A DNA stretch of 5,318 nucleotides from Mycoplasmatota bacterium (GTDB lineage: Bacteria; Bacillota_I; Bacilli_A; Izemoplasmatales; Izemoplasmataceae): NCBI GenBank assembly GCA_022712785.1, contig JAFLJX010000221.1, positions 1-5,318 of the forward strand, read 5' to 3'. Each line of letters opens with the position of its first letter. The stretch's first letter is position 1. Shown here in pieces: positions 1 through 4,691 of the stretch. Both the position numbers and the translations under genes were made by a program. The notes beneath the pieces are model-generated. The model worked only from the letters and a program-made list of their open reading frames with translations, was not told the DNA's origin and searched no databases.

Positions 1-558
1 GGTAGTATTACTTTAGGAGGAGAAGATATTTCATTGGTTGATCCAGAAACACTATTACAATCATATTCAATAGTATTTCAAGATGTAACACTGTTCAATT
101 CAAGTGTTATGGATAATATAAGACTTGGAAAGAAAGATGCAACAGATGAAGAAGTTATCAAAGCTGCGCAGTATGCGCAATGTGATAATTTTATTAAAAA
201 TCTCCCACAAGGATATGATACTTTAATTGGAGAAAATGGAGAAAGATTATCAGGTGGTGAAAGACAACGTATATCAATAGCTAGAGCAATGTTGAAGGAT
301 GCTCCAATTATCTTACTTGATGAAGCTACAGCTTCTCTTGATGCTGAAAATGAAAGTTTGATACAAAGTGCTTTAAGTGAACTTATAAAAAATAAAACAG
401 TTATAATAATTGCACATCGTATGAGAACAGTTTCAGGTGCTGATAAAATTGTTGTTATTAAAGATGGTTCTATTGTAGAAACAGGTTCTCCTTTAGAATT
501 AAAAGAAAAACAAGGAATCTTTTCATCAATGTTAAAAACACAATATAGTAATAGTTAG
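1..558 (+). CDS. ABC exporter, C-terminal nucleotide-binding domain (5' partial)
   Basis: This is the last 185 residues of an ABC exporter half-transporter, open at the left edge. ATP hydrolysis by this cytoplasmic domain would drive export through a membrane domain encoded before the window. The reading frame is open from base 1; the ATG at 34 is an internal Met-free region's shadow start, because codons 1-11 already read as the usual GxI-x-GxDI strand that follows Walker A. Visible motifs are the Q-loop Gln (residue 27, VFQD), signature LSGGERQR (83-90), Walker B IILLDEAT (103-110), D-loop SLDA (112-115) and H-loop His139 (IIAHR). Walker A and the six transmembrane helices lie off the window. 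The AHRMRTVSGADKIVVI stretch resembles the IrtAB/YbtPQ-like branch of exporters, but substrate cannot be assigned. Such subunits often work as heterodimers, so a partner gene may lie upstream. A terminator follows 22 bases after the TAG stop. Confidence 0.95.
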   Translation, partial: GSITLGGEDISLVDPETLLQSYSIVFQDVTLFNSSVMDNIRLGKKDATDEEVIKAAQYAQCDNFIKNLPQGYDTLIGENGERLSGGERQRISIARAMLKDAPIILLDEATASLDAENESLIQSALSELIKNKTVIIIAHRMRTVSGADKIVVIKDGSIVETGSPLELKEKQGIFSSMLKTQYSNS

Positions 559-580
559 TAGATTGATTGAAAAGTTTGAT

Positions 581-628
581 AGATGTTAGTAAGGACATGT
601 AATAGTATGTGCTTATTAACATCTTTTT
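581..628 (+). terminator. Rho-independent terminator after the ABC exporter gene
   Basis: AGATGTTAGTAAG (581-593) pairs with CTTATTAACATCT (612-624) over 13 positions with one G-U pair, and the right arm runs into TTTTT (624-628). The loop can add a short ACAT/ATGT stem. It separates the first gene from the operon that starts at 766. Confidence 0.85.
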
Positions 629-643
629 AATATACACGTCATA

Positions 644-673
644 TTACAAAAAAATGTAAATTACACTTTACAT
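644..673. promoter_or_regulatory. Cluster of overlapping inverted repeats (candidate operator)
   Basis: The stretch carries alternating TTACA and TGTAA words: TTACA (644-648), TGTAA (655-659), TTACA (661-665) and TTTACA (667-672). The longest symmetric pair is ATGTAAA (654-660) with TTTACAT (667-673), separated by 6 bases. It lies about 60 bases upstream of the -10 box for the membrane protein gene, between a terminator and a promoter, with no coding sense. Such a layout is compatible with a distal binding site for a dimeric regulator. The bound protein is unknown, and low-complexity AT-rich sequence could produce this by chance. Confidence 0.3.
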
Positions 674-732
674 GATTCAATAAGGCCCTTTTTGTTTACT
701 ATTTAGTTTAGATAGTAGTCTTTTCCCTAACA

Positions 733-741
733 TGATATAAT
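733..741 (+). promoter_or_regulatory. Extended -10 promoter for the exporter operon
   Basis: TGATATAAT gives a perfect TATAAT -10 (736-741) with the upstream TG of an extended -10 element. The expected -35 position (713-718, TAGTAG at 17-base spacing) is poor, which the extended -10 may compensate. Transcription would start near 748, giving a very short leader that contains the AGGAG ribosome site at 756-760. Confidence 0.65.
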
Positions 742-765
742 AGGAATAGTAATTTAGGAGTGGTG

Positions 766-2403
766 ATGGATATGAATAGAAGTAAATTTGATTTATATTT
801 CTTTTACTATAATAGAAAGAAAATTAGAGATTCAATATTTTTAGAAATTTTTCCGAAACAATTCAAAGATTTTTTTATTAAGAGTTATATTATTGGGAAA
901 TATAAATTAGTAGATAAATATATAATTATATCTAAATTGTTTTTATTCTCTCTTTTTTATTATATTTTATATAAAGCAACTTATATTCCAGATGATATTG
1001 CATTAGTAATTCCATACACAATTTATGTTTTTATTTCTTTTTTTGGAACTCTAATTTTATTGGGATATAACAAAAATGCTATTCCAGATATCCTGCACGA
1101 TAATTACTTCCGAATGTTAGGTGATGATAGAAACTATTTAGTTAAAGAAGTAATGAATAGAAGAATAGATTATTCATTTACTAATTGGATAATCCCATTT
1201 ACTTTATTCCCTTTTATATATGCATCAATAATAGGAGGGCTTCAATATATTATTTTATATTGTATTTTCACTGTTTTCTTATATTTAATAACTAAAATAA
1301 TAATATTTATATCTCAAAGAATTATATATGATTATGTCAAAGATATATTTATAATAGATTCTATTGTTTTCTTTACTTTTCTTTCATTTATTTTAGCTTC
1401 AAGTCTAGCTTTAACCATTATTCCGGTATTTACAGTATCCGTAATAATGAATTTTTATATTAAAATAGCTATTAACGCTGTAGTCTATAGTTTTCTATTA
1501 ATTATATTAATATATTTTAAACGAAAAGTAGTAAGTTCATCATTAAATTATAGTTTAACTAATTCTATGATTCTTAAAAGAAAAACCAGAGTAAAAACCA
1601 ATCAAATAAAAAATCCGAATATGTTCTTACGAATAGTATTTGGTAAAAATGACTTTCAAAACAAATTACTAACTAAAGACTTAGTTACATTTTATAGAAA
1701 AAGCAAACAGGATTTTGTCACAATGATTATTATGGGTGGTATATCTGTAATATATTCTGCAATGTTAATTTCTTCAACGTTTTCTAGTGATTCAATTGCT
1801 GGGGACACAATGATTATTGATAATGTTTTTATTGTGCTTGTTTCAACATTCTTTGTATCAAATCTGTATAAGATGAAGGATAGTACATGGTATAGTTCTG
1901 AGGGAATAAATTTACTAGTATATTCTAAAATGGGATTTGATAAATATTCAATATTTAAAGAGAAACAAAAACTAAATTATCTTATATTAGCTCCTTTAGT
2001 TTTGTTATATATCGTGTTACCATTGTTTTTCATATTTAATATGGAACTAGTTACTATTGGATATATTATATTAAGAATACCTTTACTCTATCTATATTTC
2101 ACAAATATAATCGATTACTCACTTCTACAAGATGTGTATTATCCTAGAAAAAATAAATATGATGTAGTTTCAGGAATAGGAAGCATGAATATGATAATTA
2201 TTATTATCATGATTCAAGGTATAGGAATATCATATTTATTACTAAATGCAAGTAAAATAAGCAATTTACTAGGTGGAACAATAAATATAGGATCAATAAT
2301 ATTTATTTGTTGTACAATTTTTATGATAATTCTTAAAATAAAAAATAAAATTATGAGTAAAAAACTTATTGGGAAAATGGAAAGAGGTAGAATTTATGGT
2401 TAA
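766..2403 (+). CDS. Large polytopic membrane protein, probable ABC-2-type permease of an unknown exporter
   Basis: A 545-residue hydrophobic protein with about 12 predicted membrane helices (approximately 53-71, 77-100, 140-158, 160-184, 197-224, 235-251, 317-337, 350-367, 404-426, 428-447, 474-493, 506-525). The charged N-terminus and a basic loop at about 252-316 should be cytoplasmic. The loop contains LLTKDLVTFYRKSKQD (301-316), similar in style to the K-D-L segments before a membrane block in ABC-2 exporter permeases. An E-G-I-N-L-L segment (379-384) followed by KMGFDKYSIFKEK is also typical of large bacterial ABC-exporter permeases. The function rests mainly on the overlapping downstream ATPase gene. 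ATG 766 is preferred because AGGAG (756-760) sits 5 bases upstream; GTG 760 overlaps that site, and ATG 772 is a less well spaced alternative. The protein is larger than EcsB-type permeases (about 400 residues). I do not recognise a named family or a substrate. Confidence 0.82.
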   Translation: MDMNRSKFDLYFFYYNRKKIRDSIFLEIFPKQFKDFFIKSYIIGKYKLVDKYIIISKLFLFSLFYYILYKATYIPDDIALVIPYTIYVFISFFGTLILLGYNKNAIPDILHDNYFRMLGDDRNYLVKEVMNRRIDYSFTNWIIPFTLFPFIYASIIGGLQYIILYCIFTVFLYLITKIIIFISQRIIYDYVKDIFIIDSIVFFTFLSFILASSLALTIIPVFTVSVIMNFYIKIAINAVVYSFLLIILIYFKRKVVSSSLNYSLTNSMILKRKTRVKTNQIKNPNMFLRIVFGKNDFQNKLLTKDLVTFYRKSKQDFVTMIIMGGISVIYSAMLISSTFSSDSIAGDTMIIDNVFIVLVSTFFVSNLYKMKDSTWYSSEGINLLVYSKMGFDKYSIFKEKQKLNYLILAPLVLLYIVLPLFFIFNMELVTIGYIILRIPLLYLYFTNIIDYSLLQDVYYPRKNKYDVVSGIGSMNMIIIIIMIQGIGISYLLLNASKISNLLGGTINIGSIIFICCTIFMIILKIKNKIMSKKLIGKMERGRIYG

Positions 2404-3061
2404 AATTAAAAATATTGGGTTTAGATACTCAGATGAAGATGTTATCTTAGACAAAGCATCTATTGATATTTCTAAAAACAAAATAACTGTAATACTAGGG
2501 AGAAACGGTGTTGGTAAAACAACTTTGTTAAGTTTGATTGATGGATTCCTCACTCATGATCAAGGCGAGTTAATTAAAGACGATGAAAGTATATTTATAT
2601 ATGATAATCCTTACTTGTATGAATACTTAACTGGAGAAGAGTATATTGAGTTAATCAAGAGTATTGGTAAAAGAGAGATGCAAGATGATATTGAAGGTTT
2701 TATTTCTAATTTAGAACTTTCAGGAGCTATGAATAAACTAATTTCTTCATATTCTCTTGGCATGAAACATAAACTAGCACTTCTAACAGCACTTATACTT
2801 AATTATAATCTATATCTAGTAGATGAACCTTTAGCGTCACTAGATCCAGATAGTCAACGTTTCATGATTGACTTCTTTAAACAAATGAAAAATAATAATA
2901 AAACGTTAATAATATCTACTCACATGTTGAATGTTGCATATACGCTGGCTGATGAAATTATTATTTTTAAGGATATGAAACTTAAAAAGTTTAAAAATGA
3001 TTATAAAACATATGAAGACTTTGAAGATTTTGTTATAAACTCTATTAGAGTTGAGGTGTAA
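2396..3061 (+). CDS. ABC transporter ATP-binding protein (ABC-2/EcsA-like)
   Basis: A complete 221-residue ATPase that would bind the cytoplasmic face of the preceding membrane protein and power export. Motifs in order: Walker A GRNGVGKT (35-42), signature YSLGMKHK (119-126), Walker B LYLVDEP (139-145), D-loop SLDP (148-151) and H-loop His176 (STH). The signature is the YSxGMK form common in EcsA-like, antibiotic- and lantibiotic-type exporters. The usual Q-loop Gln is replaced by an acidic YDNPYLYEYLTG segment (69-80), matching the Y-x-P-E-x-P...LYxxLT form of that subfamily. The start at 2396 has AGAGGT 7 bases upstream and gives a normal ATPase N-terminus. An in-frame ATG at 2369 would add nine residues inside the upstream gene and lacks a good ribosome site. 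The gene overlaps the permease by 8 bases, implying coupled translation. A strong terminator follows. Substrate is unknown; peptide immunity or export is possible but not shown. Confidence 0.93.
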   Translation: MVKIKNIGFRYSDEDVILDKASIDISKNKITVILGRNGVGKTTLLSLIDGFLTHDQGELIKDDESIFIYDNPYLYEYLTGEEYIELIKSIGKREMQDDIEGFISNLELSGAMNKLISSYSLGMKHKLALLTALILNYNLYLVDEPLASLDPDSQRFMIDFFKQMKNNNKTLIISTHMLNVAYTLADEIIIFKDMKLKKFKNDYKTYEDFEDFVINSIRVEV

Positions 3062-3064
3062 ATT

Positions 3065-3097
3065 AAGTGATAGATGCAATCGCATCTATCACTTTTT
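3065..3097 (+). terminator. Strong rho-independent terminator of the exporter operon
   Basis: A perfect 13-bp stem, AAGTGATAGATGC (3065-3077) with GCATCTATCACTT (3082-3094), encloses a 4-base AATC loop and runs into a T tract (3093-3097). It starts 4 bases after the ATPase stop codon. Confidence 0.95.
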
Positions 3098-3146
3098 ATA
3101 ATACCTGCTTGTTGTTAAAGACTTTTAAAATAGTAGGGATAACGAA

Positions 3147-3163
3147 AATTGTTTTATACAATT
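3147..3163. promoter_or_regulatory. Inverted repeat upstream of the XRE promoter (candidate operator)
   Basis: AATTGT (3147-3152) and ACAATT (3158-3163) form a perfect 6-base inverted repeat with a 5-base spacer, centred about 25 bases upstream of the putative -35. Size and position suit a dimeric XRE-type repressor or activator, so autoregulation by the gene at 3305 is possible. AT-rich background makes chance occurrence plausible. Confidence 0.3.
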
Positions 3164-3179
3164 ATTTTAAAATGATAGA

Positions 3180-3208
3180 TTTATAATGTGTGTGAATTAT
3201 GATATAAT
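3180..3208 (+). promoter_or_regulatory. Promoter for the XRE/membrane protein operon
   Basis: TGATATAAT places a perfect TATAAT -10 at 3203-3208 with an extended-TG at 3200-3201. A weak -35 (TTTATA, 3180-3185) sits exactly 17 bases upstream. Transcription would begin near 3215, giving a leader of about 90 bases. A second TATAAT at 3182-3187 has no convincing -35 and is judged less likely. Confidence 0.65.
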
Positions 3209-3217
3209 TTAGCCAAT

Positions 3218-3232
3218 GCAACCAATGGTTGC
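3218..3232 (+). promoter_or_regulatory. GC-rich inverted repeat at the start of the XRE operon transcript
   Basis: GCAACC (3218-3223), AAT, GGTTGC (3227-3232) is a perfect 6-base inverted repeat lying a few bases after the expected transcription start. It is notably GC-rich for this region. It could be an operator next to the promoter or a 5'-end RNA hairpin that stabilises the transcript. There is no T tract after it, so it is not a terminator. Confidence 0.4.
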
Positions 3233-3304
3233 GGGGATGTAAAGGAAGATACTATTGTTAATTTTTAAATTCAAATGTAGTATTGTATCAAAGGAGGAAA
3301 CACG

Positions 3305-3628
3305 ATGGAATATTTTGGATTGAAGCTACAAACATTAAGAAAAAAATCTATGATGTCACAAGTTGATTTGGCAGCTTTACTTGGGGTAAGTAGACAAGCA
3401 ATAAGTAAATGGGAAAGATCAGAAGCATTACCTGATTTATATAATGTAAAGAAAATAGCAGAAGCTTTTAATATAACTATTGATGAACTCATGGATATTG
3501 AGATTAAATCAATTGATATGGAAAAAGAGAGAAACAATAGAATAGCATTAGCTTTTTTAACTATACCAGGGGTAATAGTTGGAATAGCTGGTTTATTCTC
3601 AATTTTTAGTTTCTTAGCGATGGAGTGA
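3305..3628 (+). CDS. Membrane-anchored XRE-family transcriptional regulator
   Basis: A 107-residue protein with an N-terminal helix-turn-helix of the XRE/Cro-C1 type (about 5-63). The scanning helix is SQVDLAALLGV (18-28) and the recognition helix SRQAISKWERSE (29-40), followed by the usual LPDLYNVKKIAEAFNITIDELM segment split across 42-63. A short charged linker (KERNNR, 74-79) leads to one hydrophobic membrane segment (about 80-104) that ends almost at the C-terminus. The charge pattern puts the DNA-binding domain in the cytoplasm. The start is firm: AAGGAGG (3291-3297) lies 7 bases before the ATG. It is followed after 4 bases by a 4-TM protein, so the two are co-transcribed and probably work together. 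I infer a DNA-binding protein held at the membrane and controlled by its partner. The target is unknown; its own promoter is the first candidate. The TGA stop shows TGA is not Trp here. Confidence 0.93.
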   Translation: MEYFGLKLQTLRKKSMMSQVDLAALLGVSRQAISKWERSEALPDLYNVKKIAEAFNITIDELMDIEIKSIDMEKERNNRIALAFLTIPGVIVGIAGLFSIFSFLAME

Positions 3629-3632
3629 AATT

Positions 3633-4433
3633 ATGGGAATTGAATATGGATTAAGTATAAGAAGTATTGTCTTCTTAATTATATTACCTTTTAGTATACT
3701 TTATATTTTTTCATTATTTAACTTATATATTGGTAGATATACAAAAAAATATAAGCTAATTATTTTGTCGCTTAATTTTATTCTATTAATTGGGTATTTG
3801 ATTTTGTTAGTAACGATTCCTGAATATAATCAAGTACCTCTGATAGTATTATTAATTATTTTATTATCTATTGTAGTTTTAGGAATAATTGGTGGCTTCA
3901 TGTTTAATGAAAGGTACTCAAGAGATAACTCAAATAATTATGTTAAACAAATTAAGTGGTTTTTAAGGGTCGTTAAAGCTGTCTTTATCTTTATTGGGAT
4001 AATACTTGTATCAAGAATTATCTATGAGGTAATGACACATGAAGTAAAACGACTTGTAGGTATAACTTATATCTTGGAATCTGACAGTGAAGGCCCTTTT
4101 TGTGATTCGCATTTGGGATATACGGAAGAAGAAGCAGAGTTTTTTCTAGCATGTGATGATAAGAGGATGAGTTTAGAAGGTTTGACTGAAATAAAAATAT
4201 ACTTTGATGATGAATTAATACATGAAAGTCTTGAGACAAATTTATTAGTACAAGAAGGAATGTATTATATTTATGACTATGATTTTGAGATAATAAAAGA
4301 AAAAAATATTGATGATCAAGTAATTACTGTATCTATTACAATAGACAACACCATAACGATTTACACATTTACTATCTACAAAGAGGTTATTGATTATTCA
4401 GATATCACAGTACCAATATGGACTACAGAGTAA
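3633..4433 (+). CDS. Four-helix membrane protein with extracytoplasmic acidic domain (putative sensor partner of XRE protein)
   Basis: A 266-residue protein I do not recognise. Four hydrophobic segments (about 11-33, 42-61, 68-90, 111-132) are followed by a soluble domain of about 130 residues. Basic loops at 34-41 (GRYTKKYK) and 92-115 should be cytoplasmic, so both termini are predicted outside. The C-terminal domain is acidic, has two cysteines (157 in GPFCDSH and 174 in FLACDDK) that could form a disulfide outside the cell, and is rich in alternating hydrophobic/Thr/Ile strands (VITVSITIDNTITIYTFTIY, 230-249), suggesting a beta-sandwich-like fold. GGAG (3622-3625) lies 7 bases before the ATG, overlapping the end of the XRE gene. 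The 4-base gap implies translational coupling. I infer that it senses an external signal or controls the tethered XRE protein; no enzymatic motif was seen. A terminator follows 8 bases after the stop. Confidence 0.85.
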   Translation: MGIEYGLSIRSIVFLIILPFSILYIFSLFNLYIGRYTKKYKLIILSLNFILLIGYLILLVTIPEYNQVPLIVLLIILLSIVVLGIIGGFMFNERYSRDNSNNYVKQIKWFLRVVKAVFIFIGIILVSRIIYEVMTHEVKRLVGITYILESDSEGPFCDSHLGYTEEEAEFFLACDDKRMSLEGLTEIKIYFDDELIHESLETNLLVQEGMYYIYDYDFEIIKEKNIDDQVITVSITIDNTITIYTFTIYKEVIDYSDITVPIWTTE

Positions 4434-4441
4434 TCGCATTT

Positions 4442-4469
4442 AAGAACTCCTTATTTTATAGGAGTTTTT
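4442..4469 (+). terminator. Rho-independent terminator of the XRE operon
   Basis: AACTCCT (4445-4451) pairs with AGGAGTT (4460-4466) across an 8-base loop, and the stem can extend outward through A/G-T pairs to 4442 and 4469. The right arm merges into TTTTT (4465-4469). Confidence 0.85.
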
Positions 4470-4471
4470 AT

Positions 4472-4500
4472 TTGAAATGATGAGAAATAGGGAATATAAT
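4472..4500 (+). promoter_or_regulatory. Sigma-A-type promoter for the galactanase gene
   Basis: TTGAAA (4472-4477) and TATAAT (4495-4500) are separated by exactly 17 bases, the best -35/-10 pair in the window. It begins just after the preceding terminator. Transcription near 4507 would give a leader of about 185 bases before the ATG at 4692. A second possible -10 (TATACT, 4633-4638) lacks a good -35. Confidence 0.6.
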
Positions 4501-4569
4501 AATAGAAAACGGTATTTAGATTTCATCAAACTATTTATAGTTCTATATTTCTATTTCAGGTATGATTAG
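4477..4569 (+). other. Short 30-codon reading frame, possible relic of an acyltransferase-3 N-terminus
   Basis: ATG 4477 opens a 30-residue frame ending at TAG 4567. It contains RKRYLDFIKLFIVLYF, which resembles the first segment of acyltransferase-3 (OafA-like) proteins, where R-x-YLDFIK begins the first membrane helix. The expected continuation is absent and the frame overlaps the putative galactanase promoter. It has no well placed ribosome site and uses rare CGG/AGG codons. It is probably not expressed, and may be chance. Confidence 0.15.
4529..4542. promoter_or_regulatory. Small palindrome in the galactanase leader (candidate operator)
   Basis: AACTAT-TT-ATAGTT is a perfect 6-base inverted repeat with a 2-base centre, about 22 bases after the expected transcription start. 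Its centre is too short for an RNA hairpin as it stands, so a DNA-binding role is more likely than a structural RNA role. It has no recognised consensus. Confidence 0.2.
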
Positions 4570-4691
4570 TTATACTAGAGATTTGGAATAATGGTAAGAC
4601 ATTAAAATCTTTCATGTGATGAGAAGTTAAAATATACTAAATATTAATAAAACTTTAATCTGTTTTTTGATAATGAAAAGGAGGTCTATTT

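Noticed and set aside
584..631. 15-codon frame starting ATG 584
   Set aside because: It lies within the terminator hairpin and has no ribosome site.
2293..2553. Minus-strand open frame across the end of the permease and start of the ATPase gene
   Set aside because: It overlaps two well supported + strand genes, has no ribosome site and its product has no recognisable features.
3191..3241. Very short ATG frames between the exporter and XRE operons, considered as peptide precursors for the exporter
   Set aside because: They are only about 8 codons, lack ribosome sites and overlap promoter elements.
3249..3289. Possible riboswitch or attenuator in the XRE leader (ATACTA/TAGTAT and GATAC/GTATC pairings)
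   Set aside because: The stems are short, AT-only or nearly so, mutually exclusive and match no known riboswitch layout.
3255..3323. TTG-initiated 22-codon leader frame before the XRE gene, preceded by AAGGA at 3242-3246
   Set aside because: TTG start, no recognisable peptide, and it overlaps the XRE start out of frame. Not enough to call a leader peptide or toxin.
3271..3537. Minus-strand open frame opposite the XRE gene
   Set aside because: It is the mirror of a clear helix-turn-helix gene with a strong ribosome site; the product is low-complexity Ser/Ile/Leu.
682..4105. A 14-base direct repeat, AAGGCCCTTTTTGT, near 682 and again near 4090
   Set aside because: One copy is intergenic and the other is inside a gene; the shared run does not extend, and a 14-base match is not surprising in a biased 5-kb sequence.
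4018..4239. Minus-strand open frame inside the 4-TM protein gene
   Set aside because: Fully inside a co-transcribed + strand gene, with no supporting start signals.
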